Below are positions 1 through 13,000 of a stretch of DNA of 64,000 nt, piece after piece. Below the pieces are notes generated by a model that was not told where the DNA came from, did no database searches, and saw nothing but the letters and a program-made list of their open reading frames with translations. The position numbers and the translations under genes were made by a program. Origin of the DNA: Glandiceps talaboti (Eukaryota > Hemichordata > Enteropneusta > Spengelidae); assembly GCF_964340395.1 (NCBI RefSeq), contig NC_135558.1, positions 13,841,501 to 13,905,500 on the forward strand, given 5' to 3'. Position 1 is the first letter of the stretch; each line of letters opens with the position of its first letter.

Positions 1-431
1 TGATTTTACATCACATCAATTTCAAGATTACAAACTGAGCTTTTGCCACTTGTCATGTACTGGAAGTTATCATTTAGTTTTTTTAATAAAGGCAAGTGGT
101 GCGGTACCTTTTTTCTCCCATCAGAGATTCAAATGTGATCCTGGATTATCAGGCTAAATTGACAGAAATCCCAGGAAAACAAACTGAGAATGATGTATGT
201 CTTTGAAATTCAAAACATGATATTTTCAGTGAAAGTCAGTCCTGTGAGTAGATGGAAAGAGTCACCATTGTATCCACTTGAATATAACCACAAGCTCCTA
301 TCATGGGTCATGGGTCATGGGTCGTGGGTCATAGGTCATGGGTTAGAGTTTGTGGTTACATAGGCAGAAACAATGATGACTCTGTCACAGTTCCAGTCTA
401 TCCTGCATGCTGTAAGTCAGAGTATGCTTAC

Positions 432-3232
432 CTGGACTTCAGTAGAATCAGTAACATCAGCAGGTAAGGTAAAGGCACCAACTACAATACTTTCTCTACT
501 GGCTCTAGGACCACCACCACTACTTGTTGAACTTGCAGTACTTGTACTTGTTGGTCTGGTGGTAGTAGAGGTCCTAGACTGAGGTGGTGGTCGCTGCACC
601 AAGTGGACAACCTTACCATCAACTTGGTATTCGGACAATTTTTTATCATCCTGTAGTACTCTGCCTTGGTAGATGAGTCGCTGTAAATTTGCTGGGATAT
701 TCTGGGATAGATAAGGAAATGTAACAGATTCATTTAGGAATTTCTGATGGACTGGAAGTGTACACATACAGGGCAGTGAAGTGAAGTACATGCAAATTTT
801 GTCCTAGAAGACTCAGTCACAGTGTACTTGTACTGTTAAATTTAAAATTGGACTGACTTAGGCAACTATATGTAAATTTGACCATTACACCAATACGGTG
901 CACTCAGGCAGTTCGTGATGGCTGGCTTGCACATACATTTTCCTATTCATAATTCTAGAAAACTCTGTATTTGTTATTCAAATTCATGCATCTCTGAGCA
1001 AAATTTATGAAATGTAGGCACTTCTTTGTTCTCCATATTTTGTTTACATTCAAGAATTGACGTTTTGAAGTTTTTTTCATTATTCTTGAAACTTTCTATA
1101 CAACATGGTTTTGTCCATTGGAACTATGTATATCTCAAATTGAAACGAGTAAATGTAATTTCAAAATTTTGGAATAAATCACATCTTTTACCACTGCTTA
1201 TTTACAAAAATTGTACAGTATCTTTGTTTAGGCTTACTAAACATAAATTACATCAGAAGCTTTTCAGTTTCAGTTTCAGTAGAAATATTCCCCAAAACAT
1301 ATAATCTCAACTTGTGCCCCTTTAATATGGGATGGTGGGGGTGGGGGTGGGGGTGGGGGTGGTCAGCTAATGGTATATACTTACCACATCTTTGGCTATC
1401 TTCTCTTTAAACTCCTTCACTGTTAACTGTGAAAACATACCGAAATCATAACATTGCTGTCAGAAATCGTATTCATTCAATGATTTTGTTGCATCTGCTA
1501 CAAACATGTTATTGTAATGAATGTATAGAGCATTAAGTCTTGTATTTACATGTCAGACATGTCAAGGCATAAAGATATAATTTATCTTGCTTTCTAAATT
1601 TACGACACATTTTTTTAATCAAAATAATAGCCCAGTGTCATCCTATTAGAAGTCTTTTGGCTGTGAACGGCGGTTGGGTTGAGTTACCGATTTAGGAAAC
1701 GATACACTTGTACTACATTTGTGCATGGTATTCATGGTTTAGAAATCAGAATTAGGCATTTACAAGTAATATGTATAACACTGCTACATGTAGGCTAGAA
1801 CTGCCCAACAAATAGTCATAAAAATACATCAATTTAATAGTAAATCTATAAGGTATGGCATGCCAGGGAACTCTAACGCATTGGCCAACCCCTTTTGGCT
1901 GAAGAGGGCTAAGTAACATGACGACGACGTAATTTTACAGTGTATCTAAAAGTATGTAGAAATATTACAAAGTATACAGTTGAGTTGGTACATTGTAAAT
2001 ACTTGCGTCTCAATGGTATCAACACTACGGTATCAACATTGCAAATTCCTCGACCACTGCAAACATCACTTCACTAAAATAGATTTATAATACCTACTGT
2101 AATCAGCCATTCATGGCTGTGATGAATACCAGCTAAAAGATTACAAACTACATGTATATGTATGTACCAGCTACATGATTTACAGTGCTTCATACAAGTA
2201 CATTGTACATATTCAATGTTGGATGAACTCTACTTGAGTCACCCAGTTTGTATTTTTAATGGGGTTCTCAACTTATTCATAATGCAATATGTTGAAATCT
2301 ATGCAAGTTTCATCAGATTTTACTCATTGTAATATTGGGTTTCCAAAATTTGCATATTGAAAGCCTTTCACTAGTCTTGCTGCTAGACGTTCGAGCTTTC
2401 TTTCGATGCTATAACAATAACAGTCTAGCGAATGTCATTTTCAGACCGGACATTCCATTGAGATTACATTGAGCGGTGGGTTGGGCCATCTATGCATATA
2501 TATATACTTTAATATATTCAATAACCTATGACCTCGGGGAATCTCTGCATGCAAGTGTTGACAAACACATTTACGTCATTACTATGGCTTATCGGTTTAT
2601 GGTAATTGTGTGTTTGATGAGTGTGTAGACGTTGTCATTCACACATTTCATTTAACGCATTGGTGGTTATTTATACAAGCCCCTCCTTAAGATGAATATG
2701 CATGAAAATTTAGCTATTGTCCTCTGTTTGTGTTTGTCGCTAATACGGTTCTCTGATTGGCAGTTATTTATATCCTGATGACATTCGCTAGACCTCGGAT
2801 GTTCCATCCTCGATAGCGTTGTTCGGCTGTGTGTCGTATTTTATCGGAAGAACATCCGAGGGCTAGCTGATAGACTAGCCTTTCACTTATTAAAGGGGGA
2901 AATGTACATGTATTATACATATAGCTAAAATACTAGCATGGGTTTCATGCTACTGTTCGATCATTATTTTTGTTTATACATATATGCAAATTTATCTTCC
3001 TGGTTTTTACATCAGAGAATACACCCTGGCAGGACTCACTCAATCCTTAACAAAATTTCTCTAATTCTCTCTCTAAGCTGGTCACTTTGTGAACATAATC
3101 TTTTTTTTTCATATGTGTTCCTACAGTCATCATTAATAATCATTTGCTAACCATAACGTATATACTTACATTATCAAGTACAGAAAATGACCTGGTCTGT
3201 GAATCCAGAGTTTTGATTGTAAGCTCAATCAT
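432..3232 (-). CDS. BAG6: BAG6 (BAT3/Scythe), N-terminal part, gene continues off the left edge
   Basis: Three phase-0 coding exons are visible, in transcript order 3232-3170 (ATG at 3232), 1426-1385 and 701-432, giving the first 125 residues. Each is flanked by good GT and AG signals. The product begins with a ubiquitin-like domain: [14 protein letters not shown], then [14 protein letters not shown], then [15 protein letters not shown], which is nearly identical to vertebrate BAG6. After it comes a Ser/Thr/Pro-rich linker and the conserved VVGAFTLP segment. BAG6 is a cytosolic and nuclear chaperone that holds hydrophobic clients for tail-anchored protein insertion and for ubiquitin-dependent degradation. 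The C-terminal BAG-like region lies outside the window; no further exon was found in 1-431. The start is chosen because the Ub-like fold begins directly at this Met, as in other short BAG6 N-termini. A 5' untranslated exon probably lies upstream near 9269. Confidence 0.88.
2372..2877. mobile_element. 506-bp non-autonomous DNA transposon with a perfect 9-bp target duplication
   Basis: It starts TAGTCTTGCTGCTAGACG and ends GGGCTAGCTGATAGACTA. GCCTTTCAC flanks it on both sides (2363-2371 and 2878-2886). A terminal hairpin, CCTCGGATGTTCC against GGAAGAACATCCGAGG, is shared with the 162-bp relative at 6824-6985. No transposase frame is present. Confidence 0.88.
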
Positions 3233-3354
3233 TATTCTTGTATTATTATTATAGTAACCTTTGGATCCAAATGACAGCTACCTGATGCCTGTTGATACAA
3301 ATACAAAGAATTCAGGAAATATTTTAGTTTCTGTAGTACAAGGGATTGAGGGGA

Positions 3355-3682
3355 TTACACCATGCACAAGCCAGGTTCTATGAAAAATATGGAATATATA
3401 CGCTCTATGTCACGACAACGTGTGTCTATGTCACCGGTTCTGCTGTCTTCGAAATATGAGACAAAATGTTCAAAATGGCCATTACCTTCCCCAATTTTTC
3501 TTTGATATTACTTGCGTAGGTATAATTACGTTATTCTCCAGTATTTTTCTTCATTCAATTGGAAAATACTCATGACCTAAGTGTTGTCACTTCGAGATGC
3601 TAGACAAGTAGTGACACAGCCCCCTTAGGTCACTTGTATTTTCCATGGATGAAGAAGACAAATATTGGTGAATGATATCTAA
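3355..3682. mobile_element. Family-B hairpin repeat, copy 1, in BAG6 intron 1
   Basis: It begins CACCATGCACAAGCCAGG and ends in a hairpin of GGAAAATACTCATGACCTAAG against CCTTAGGTCACTTGTATTTTCC. Related copies lie at 27592, 34138 and, truncated, 35993. Confidence 0.75.
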
Positions 3683-6600
3683 TTATGAATATGAGTAGTG
3701 ATAGATGTAGATATTTTAACACTGTTACAATCTAACTAAAACATAATACATACAAAATGTATTATGGAACTATAAAACCCTCTGCAGGTCAAGTATATGT
3801 AAAATACTGTGGCCGTGACAGGATAGGGTTAATACATGTACATGTACATGTATGCCCCAGTAATTACTTACACTGGCTGTACCTTACCAGTGTTCTCCCC
3901 ACGATAGATGGCAAGGATGGTGGCTTATTTGCATATTAATTTACATATACATATGGTAATTTGCATATTGGTTTGCAAAGTGATTAGCATATAATTAATA
4001 GCCATATCTTCAAAACTGGAACAAACTCTGACATGTTTATTTTAACACATACACACATTGTACATTAAGGATCAACCATTTCTCTTCAAATTAAAGTATT
4101 ATTATGATTTTGTTATTCAAAGATTACTAAAGCTCAAGGATGGTAGAATACTTCTGAAGCACTGGTAGAAACCTGCCAAGCATGGCAGCCTAGATGGTGT
4201 TTGCACCGTGCTTTCTCTATAGTGGGGAGAACACTACTTTACTACATTCATGAAACTCTGGTCGACGAGAATACAGAACACTTCTGCAAATATCCTGAAT
4301 ACACCCCACTTGCTAACACGTCACAGGGTTGTCGTATCATAAACAATGACATCAGTGTTTGTCATTTTAGAACATTCCGATACTGAATACAATGTACATG
4401 TACATGTGGTGTTTTGTTATGCATGAAAAATAGTAAATATTTACATGACTCAAATTATCAGTAGTCCAGGAAACAGACTTCTAAACATTGTACCGAGACT
4501 ACCAAATTTATAAGATGGTAGCCTGTTTAACTGTTAGACCAAAGGAAATCAATAGAAAATTGTAAGAGTACACTTGGCTAAATCTAACTACCAAGCGTAA
4601 AACTACTCAAAAGTTAAATTCAAACCTTGAATTCCACCACTGGTAGTTCACAAGTTCCAAGGTATTTTACCAGGGTTCCGACTTCCTCACTAAAATTATG
4701 GTCCTACCAGGCAATACAAATGTACAAGTACATTTTTTAGGTATACATGTAGAAAGCTATATGCAAATTTTACCAGACCCCCCCCCCCCCCCCCACCACA
4801 CACACACACACACACACACACTTTCACTCCTCTTAGCAGGGTTCACAAAACCTGAACAGAAGCACTAATACAAATGTACATGATAAACGGTATAATGTTG
4901 ATGTTGAACCAATATCAGATCTATCATCTTAAAACAAAATCCAATAACCTAGAAGTCAAATTAAAGAAACGAATTGAAGAACCAGAGAAGTATGATAATG
5001 TATATAAAAATAGAGCAGTAGACATGTATTGTACATGTACAATTGGTTATAAAAATATAAAACATCTGTGGTATGTAATCACGTTATACCCTACAGTAAC
5101 AAAAGTATTAAACACATAAAACTGATCTACAATGTGGGATATTGTTTTGAGTGACCTAGAATAATAGAATTCCATACCCTAACACTGTCCCACTGGGCTG
5201 ACATGGAATGTCTCACATACATGTAACCTAGAAATGTTTAGTCTTGCATTTACATGTACACAAAAACTGTAGTCTGTTTACAGGGCAAACTGAGTTACCT
5301 TAGTGTTCCACTCACACACAGTACATGTACATGTATTTTCCATAGAGACGAACAATAAATGACACACACACTAGCCTAGAATCCAGCTGGGCGGGAGTTT
5401 CGTTCTCATCTTTCCCCTACCACCACGTCTGGCAGTTTGCTAACGTCTTTCAATGAATATTTACTTTCAATGAATGTTTGGTCAGAGAGAAGTTACACAC
5501 AAATTCGGATGCGGTTTTAATTTTTCTGTGAGTTGACGTCTTTAGTTTCACAACGTGATTACAAGTATTGCAACCAACTTGAACATTGAGCTATTATACG
5601 AGGTAAACATAATTCAACATAAATTAATTACAGCCGATTCAAGAAATTAAAGAATGATAATGTTTACACAGATGTTGATAGATTAGTAGTGTTGGTTTCC
5701 AAGTTAGTCTCCAAGTTTACTTCACTTGTGGGAAGTGTACAGTAAATTACTTGCAGATTTTACATCTTATCACAGTTGGATACTGATAAGCAGTCAATGG
5801 GTTTGCCTCAATGAATAGACAACTTTATACAAGGAGTTTTCTGCTTTCCTTGACTAAATCTTGCTTTCTTTTCAGAGATACATGCTAATCAATTTTGTGT
5901 TTGAATGAGTCCATGTAAATACCTGCAAATCATAACTATGAAAAACTGCACGTTTAAAGTAGAATTACTTACTATTGTACGTAGAAGCTATATCATTCAA
6001 AAATACATGGGACTAGTATTTCCAGACAAGAAAATGTATATTTGTGAGTGCACCCTGGCACCCTGGTGTTTACTGCTGATATTATAACTAAATTTTAGTG
6101 TAACTTTAACAATGTCTGTCACTGTTGTAGCAAATGTTAAGACAAAGTTGGAAACAATACTAGTAATCTAACAATATCTATGTAAATATTATCTCTGCAG
6201 GAAATTGTAATTGAACACAATTAAATTGAGATTGAACGTCACTGCAGGAAATTGTAATCTAATTTTAGGTTTGAATAAATGGCTGCTAGCGAAATGCCAG
6301 GCATGGCCGTGAAATGCCAAGAGCCAAACCCCCCACAGGACTGTATTTGAGGCTAACATACCACACACACACACAGCAGGACCCTTCCTTATATCTAATC
6401 CCATTGAAGAATGATAAACATGGCTAATAATCTTTTACAACATGTATTAGCATGAGGCTTACGCTGAACCGATTAGACTCAGACTTGATGATTTTAATGG
6501 CTTCAACTGTTTACTTTCATACTGATAAGCAAAATAATTACTTGTCTGCTTCTAGGACACCTCTATAATTATTTACAGTGAATTTGAAGTTGTCTGAGTG

Positions 6601-6823
6601 AGTGTAACCATTTATATAACAACATCAGTGTTGGTAAGGCTTACACCCAATTTTGTTAAAGGGGCACAAGCTGAGTTTATAGGTTTTTGGGGTGTAACCG
6701 TTTGTCTTCATATTAAAAGTACTCATGATGTATACTTAATCATCACTTGCAATTAACTGAACTCAAACCTGGTATGAGGATATAACTTATAAATGATCTG
6801 ATTGGTTATAACAATGCTAGAAC

Positions 6824-6985
6824 TAGTCTTGCTGCTAGACGTTCAGGCTTTCTTTAGATACTATAAGCGAACGAAGTTTGCAGTGAGGGTTTGCCTAAAC
6901 ACTTGGATGTTCCATCCTCGATAGCGATGTTTGGTCGTGTGTCGTATTGTATCGGAAGAACATCTGAGGTCTAGCAGAAAGACTA
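6824..6985. mobile_element. 162-bp MITE, short relative of 2372-2877
   Basis: Ends TAGTCTTGCTGCTAGAC and GTCTAGCAGAAAGACTA are inverted repeats with one mismatch. Flanks TGCTAGAAC (6815-6823) and TGCTGGAAC (6986-6994) form a 9-bp target duplication with one change. Confidence 0.87.
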
Positions 6986-8280
6986 TGCTGGAACACAAAT
7001 TGTAAAGTCACAGAAAGCATGTACAATGTATCGATATATCATTATACCAGAATAGTTTTATTTAACTTTTTTGTAATAAGTGAAAAGTTTATAAACTCTG
7101 CTTGTGCCACATTAATATATGGTGTAGTTTAGAGTTATTAAATACTATCCCTGGAGTGAATTCCTGTTTACTCAGGGCAGTTTCTGTATGTAGAAACCCA
7201 ACATTCATTAATTTTGAATTTCTACATACAGAAACTTCCCACTTAAATTACACTACAGTCTGGAATTCATGTTTCACTACAGGATACAATGTAGTCATCA
7301 TAAAATGAATGAGCCCTGGATTCAAGGCTAGGCAAGGTACAAGTAATGAAGTACATGTATACAGGCACATGTAGGTACATGTACAACCTACATGTGTGTG
7401 AACTTACATGTACATTGCATCCCCTGGACCTTATCCTTTGACTTCCAAAGAAATTATCACACAAGTGAGATACATGTGTAAAGTTTTAAAACATATTTTA
7501 CCCACTGTCTCGAATTCTAGCACTATGGTCTTGAAAATTCATGGCAAGACTATGTTGAATGTTGAAAACCTACATGCATCTATATTAACATGCAGAGCTC
7601 TCCTGTTATACTGAAACACCCAGTGTGCCCTCTATACCAATTTGATGTGCCACTGACAGTCTCACAGACAGCAAATCTCTCTTGATCCACCAATATTTGA
7701 TGTTTGCCTATCTCACACTGTGTGTTAACACATTTGAAAAGCTGTTTTGTTTTATCATTTTGACCCACAATAAAAATGTTGTCTTTCATTAGAGGTTACA
7801 TACTGATTTTTATAAATTATACTTACGATTTTTGTCTGGTTGGATTGACAAAATATGAGAATATCTTGTAGAAATTGTAGTTTTTGATGAGGTAATATCT
7901 TTTCACATACATGTATACATGCATTGCCTGTTGGCAATTTAAATAATTCATAAGAAGATTAACTTGTCTGGCAAATATCCAAGAAGAGATGTTTCTGACA
8001 TAACACAAAGATGTACATGTACTATATTAAGCATATACATGTACAGGTACATATACATACAAATATACCAAGCTGAATAACAAATAATTTTTACTATAAA
8101 TGTACATCGAGACATGTATCCCTGAGTGGAATTTTGGCGCACATATTACAAATGTACATGTGCATTGTAGTTCTAAGTGACTATTTTGGATTAGCATCAA
8201 AATCTAGGTGTGAAATACAGGTCTCTTGCTTGTAGGGTTATACTAGGGTTAGGGCTTTCAAGGTTAGGATTATAATAGGG

Positions 8281-8555
8281 TTGTTGGTGGCCGAGTGGTT
8301 AAACCACTTGCCTCTTACCACTGCGGTCGGGGTTCGAACCATTTCAGGGTTTTATTAAATTTACCACACTGTAAGTAAGAAGAGTGTCGTTGTTCAGTTT
8401 GACTCTACCAAACAGCACAGGTTTTACCTGGGTACTCCAGTTCCTCCTGCATTAACACTGAACACAAGAGGTACGGCCCTCATGAGACTTCTTGGGAGAC
8501 AAGTGTTTATATACTTAAAGAACTATTCAGTATAAATAAAGATTAGTATTATATT
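8281..8555 (+). mobile_element. tRNA-derived SINE, copy 1
   Basis: The head is tRNA-Leu/Ser-like, with box A TGGCCGAGTGGTTAAACC and box B GGGGTTCGAACC. A tRNA-unrelated body and a TATAAATAAAGATTAG tail follow. It is not a functional tRNA gene: the sequence does not close an acceptor stem after box B. Confidence 0.88.
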
Positions 8556-8839
8556 ATTGGCAGAGCTATAGAAAAAAGTTGACTCACTCCTTTTTAAGAT
8601 AACGCAAATGTGATGGCCTGGGATTGAAACATGGCCCTTTAGTAGTTCCCTACTAACTCATAATAATCCAAGACCATTTACTAATCGGAATATTACATGT
8701 CAGATATAACCATACCATTCAAAAGTTTTTTATGCTAAAATGTAGTATTTAGAATTTTTACACTTGGAGTGCGATCCAGGTTATTTGGTTAAATTATGAC
8801 TGGTATTGCAATCAAACATTCAATTTCAAGTTCCTACCT

Positions 8840-8940
8840 CAGGCACTCAAATCAATCTGTATGATTTTGTAAAAAAAAAATTATAGTAAATATTTACTAT
8901 ACATTTAAAAAAAAATCATACAGATTGATTCGAGTGCCTG
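8840..8940. repeat. 101-bp near-perfect palindrome
   Basis: CAGGCACTCAAATCAATCTG at the left pairs with CAGATTGATTCGAGTGCCTG at the right, and the AT-rich centre is also self-complementary (AGTAAATATTTACT). It is probably a foldback transposon end pair. Confidence 0.9.
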
Positions 8941-9268
8941 TGGTTCCCACAACCTCTGTCTGCTCTACATGTAGCTCTGTGCCCCCCCCCCCCCCATCAC
9001 GTTTCCCCCAATGCTTCTAAATTCTAACCTGTATATATGTGTATTCACTATGAACGGATGTTAAATCAAGGAGCTCACCTCAATCATGTGTATTCCTACA
9101 CTATGCATTGTGATAGCGAAACACGTTTGTCGAATCCACGCACGATTCCACAATGAACACGAAACGAAAGCATAAAAAAACAGACTATAGACTCACAAAG
9201 TCATCGTCCACATTTCGAACATTTCTTGGTATTTCTGAGCAATTAAAAGATGTTTATGGTTGACTTAC

Positions 9269-9400
9269 CGTTAAGAGACGCCTTTATGGAGGCGATAAAC
9301 TGCAAAAGTTGCTTAAATTTAGCACATTTTCACAATTTTTTAAAATAACGTTCACGTTCCAAACACAGTTTACAATCTCACATACGTTCCTAAAAAATCA
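9269..9400 (-). other. Probable non-coding first exon of BAG6 (donor at 9268)
   Basis: Reading the minus strand there is a strong 5' splice donor (AACG then GTAAGT) with the exon side beginning at 9269. The BAG6 start codon exon at 3170-3232 is preceded by an AG after about 30 non-coding bases, so an upstream untranslated exon is expected. This position is inferred from the donor only; the right boundary (transcription start) is not defined and is given approximately. Confidence 0.35.
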
Positions 9401-9409
9401 AAGATGTCC

Positions 9410-10025
9410 GTCAGCCCAGTTTAGCCTTAGACTCATATTCCTTTTGTATCCATCAAACAACATAGTTGTCTCTGTTAGGGTTGTCATTTATCACACTAGT
9501 TTAATCGATTTGGTAATTTTTTAGAGTCATAACTGTTATAATAAACCTTATATTGACGGAAAAAGGTAAAACAATTGTTTTAATCTGCGCTATCGATTTC
9601 AACAGAAATACAAATGTGATTCTTGTGCTATTTTGACATTCCCCGAGGTCAGGTCAAATATTGAGGTAATAAAATGCAATTTAATTCGACCATTGCAACA
9701 ATGTAAGTATAAATAAATCTAAGAAAACACAGAAAAAATATAATCAAAATTTTACATTATAAAAGTGTTATATCAAATACATTAATTCACCATCTTTATT
9801 TTCCGAGAATATTCGAATCGGAAGCCCGAAATATAATATATTCAAGATGGCTGCGTACACAGGACGATAACAATTTCTGTCGCCAGAAAAATATTGCAGA
9901 TAACTCACCAATTGTCACCGAAACTAAATTTACCATTCAAATGAGAATATTCGATATAGAGTGAATTTATTTGATTTGGTTATCTAGAAAGAGATACACT
10001 GGGTAACGCAAGTTCCCGTACCACA
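9410..10025. promoter_or_regulatory. Divergent promoter region between BAG6 and UBAC1
   Basis: The UBAC1 start codon (plus strand, 10026) and the probable BAG6 first exon (minus strand, near 9269) point away from each other. The interval between them is free of recognised repeats and shows no clear TATA box. The region is called a shared promoter from gene orientation alone. Confidence 0.45.
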
Positions 10026-13000
10026 ATGGTAGTGACGGAGTCGAATCTGTTTGAGGGAAAGATGAAGCTGAGAATCAGTGATATGAAGGGAGACGAAGGT
10101 AAGTCACTCGTGATTATAATGAATTTTAATCATAATCATAGACCCTGTGACTTGCTAGAAATGTTCTATCAAAGGTTCATGTGATAATTAACATGTGTAT
10201 GTGTAGCATTCCTCGAGAAAACTACATATCGTTGTGGTTTTTTTTTGCAAGAAAGTGTTCCTTTTCGTTGACAATTTTGACCGGCAAATTTACTGGACTT
10301 GGGTCGACAGTAAACAACCCCCCCCCCCCCCCCCTTCCGCACACACCAGCACATTTTGTAGTTCCTGTTTTTAATCTCCATAAGAAAGGAAAGCGTCTAG
10401 TGTTTTGTACAAGTTCTGTCATGATAATGTACAACTTGTCAATGCTTATTCTTTTGTTTTCTTTTACCCCATTTCAGATTACAATGACGTCATTGTAGCA
10501 TAGATTTCCGTGTCAACTAGACACTAAAAATACTGTTTTCCTCTTTACTAGGTGTGATTGAAGTTGATCCAAGTACAACGTCAGAGAAAGTTATTGAAAG
10601 ATTTCTATTGGATCATGTGGCAAGTAAGTGAACTATTAAAATAATTTCCCCAAAACCACCATATTAATTTTTAAAAAGGCCAAGTTTAGTACCACTCTGG
10701 TCTCAATAGCCGATCCTGAGTGGAATGGCTATTTACCCCCACCCACAATATTATTTCTCTTCTTTGAACATTTTTTCTCAAATAAATGTGTAACTTTAGG
10801 GGTTAGGTTTGGACAAACATACCAAATAGTATACAAAATGTAGTCATGCTTGCAGACGGTGCACGGGTCTAGATTACTGACATGACCCTCAACATGTTTC
10901 ATGGCTGTCTCGTCGCAGGATGGAGAAGGGAGGGACAGTTGTCAGTATTAAGTCCCGAATTACTCAGCCTGCAAGCAGGACAAACCAAATGGTAGTAGTT
11001 TTCAATATTAGGATAGAAAATTTACATAACTTTATATACAAATTCCCTGTAATGTGGCTATGAAGTACGGGTACATATTAGTGACAGGCATATCAGATTC
11101 AGAGTCAATTTATTCATCCCACTAGGGGCAATTAAAATGACAGTTAACACAAATAAAAACACAAAAATAAAACTGCATAGTACAATGGTGAAAAATAAAT
11201 CCACAACAAGTTGCTACAAAGAACAATTGTGGTTGCTGTTAAGAACAGAGATAGCGGATAGGACAAAGTGGGATTTTAAATGGGTTGTTTTAGATACTGC
11301 AGTGTGGTATGTACCACTCCTAGAAATAAATCAGTTGTTGAATTCTGCATAGAGTGGATGCCATGGGAAGGGTCTTTCAGAACACTATGAGCCTTCAACG
11401 TCATGTGTTTTGTTGTAGATAGAAACTATACTTTTGCTTTGTTTACCAATAATTTGGCCATCATTTTTGATGATCTTATTGTTGTATAGGCCTTCATCAT
11501 ACCAAACCATACATGAGTGACCATTGCATTCATCTTGTTTATTTTTTATACATATATTGCTGTGTAATTCAAAAGTCATTTGTATTCGTGAAAGGTTGTG
11601 TAAAAATAGACTTTTGTTCTCAACACAGAAGAGAAAATTTCATGTTTTGTATTGGAATAATGGTAAATGTACACAATGTATTGCAGTCTATTCAGATTTC
11701 AAGAACATACTTATTTTTCAAACAGGTACAAACTGTTGTAAAGCCGTCAGATTTTTATTATGATTGCATATATGTTGATCAGATGGCTGAAGGTCTCACA
11801 TACATTTGTACCCAGAATGCTTCTCATTCACCTTGAAATTTACAGTGTTGTCACTAAACCATCTGGGTCATGCAGTGCACATCTTCTGGTGTATGTGTAC
11901 ACATGTTTTGGAAAGTTAACAAACAAGAGTTTGACACCAATACTCAAAAGATCCATGTTTTTTTTCTTCAAGCACGGTGTGTAATACCAAGGTATACACC
12001 AGTGTAATCTGTACCCTTCTACATATTTGCTCCTCTTTCTATGCCTTGTTGCACAGTAAAATGTTGAGGTCATCATCCAAGTCACATGCGCATGTTGGGT
12101 CCCCACGGCCACACAACAGAATGTTTACTAACCAAAACAGGACAAAAAAATGGAGCCAATTAGTACTGTACTATGATTAGGCACCCTTACATTATGTGTT
12201 TTCTTCAGTTGAAACAATGAACAATATTTGGGAATAATATATACATGTAGTTTTTCCAAACTACATGGGTGTATCCTCGATCTCTTAAAACTGTCTTAGA
12301 TCTTTTGTCAATTGATATTTAATTCTTTTACTTACAGTGACACGTCTTGAGGCAGCCAAGTCTGCCAAGTCTCTGCATTTCAGGTTAGTTCATGTATCTA
12401 CTGGTAACACATTACCTGAAAATGCTACACTGGGACAAGAAGGTGTGAAAGACGGTGGTAAGTAGTGTTGTTCTATGTTCTAGAAGCTAAGCTACAAGAT
12501 GCTACATATATTGGGTGTCAATATTACTGTTTTGGTGGAGGTAAACTGAAAGATGTTTAAATAGTCTTGTCATTTCTATAAAGGAGGGGGGGGGGGGGGG
12601 GGGGCTACATGCACATTTGTAGATTAGTGTTGTCCTGTTATATGGACAGTGATAATGTTTAGTAGAAGTTTTGAACTCTGAGCATAAATAAATTACCTCA
12701 AGTATATTTTGACAATAATTTATCTAGTATTTTCGACAATAATTTACCTAGTATATTTCAGCAATAATTTACCTTAGTAGTATATTTCCAACAATAATTT
12801 ATCTAGTATTTTTCGACAATAATTTACCTTTAAATTAGTAGTATATTTCAACAATAATTTATCTATATATTTCAACAATAAGTTATCTAGTATATTTCAA
12901 CAATAATTTACCTTAGTAGTATATTTCAACAATAATTTATCTAGTATATTTCAACAATAATTTATCTAGTATATTTTGGTTAAATCACTTAGCCTTCTCT

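Larger units (their letters stand above)
3233..9268. other. BAG6 intron 1, repeat-rich, no gene seen
   Basis: This stretch has no coding exon I could support. It holds a hairpin repeat (3355-3682), a poly-C/CA tract (4780-4820), a 162-bp MITE (6824-6985), a 131-bp dispersed repeat (about 6655-6800), a tRNA-derived SINE (8281-8555), a SINE-like fragment (8562-8660), a 101-bp palindrome (8840-8940) and many tacatgtaca strings. The small open frames inside it have no family signature. Confidence 0.6.

Noticed and set aside
2797-2870. Possible microRNA-type hairpin
   Set aside because: It is the terminal hairpin of the transposon at 2372-2877, shared with 6824-6985.
8281-8345. Possible tRNA-Leu or tRNA-Ser gene (good A and B boxes)
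   Set aside because: No acceptor stem closes after box B, and the same body and tail recur at 62798-63068, so it is a SINE.
10181-10498. 105-residue open frame in UBAC1 intron 1 with poly-Pro
   Set aside because: Created by a poly-C tract; UBAC1 exons 1 and 2 splice around it in phase.
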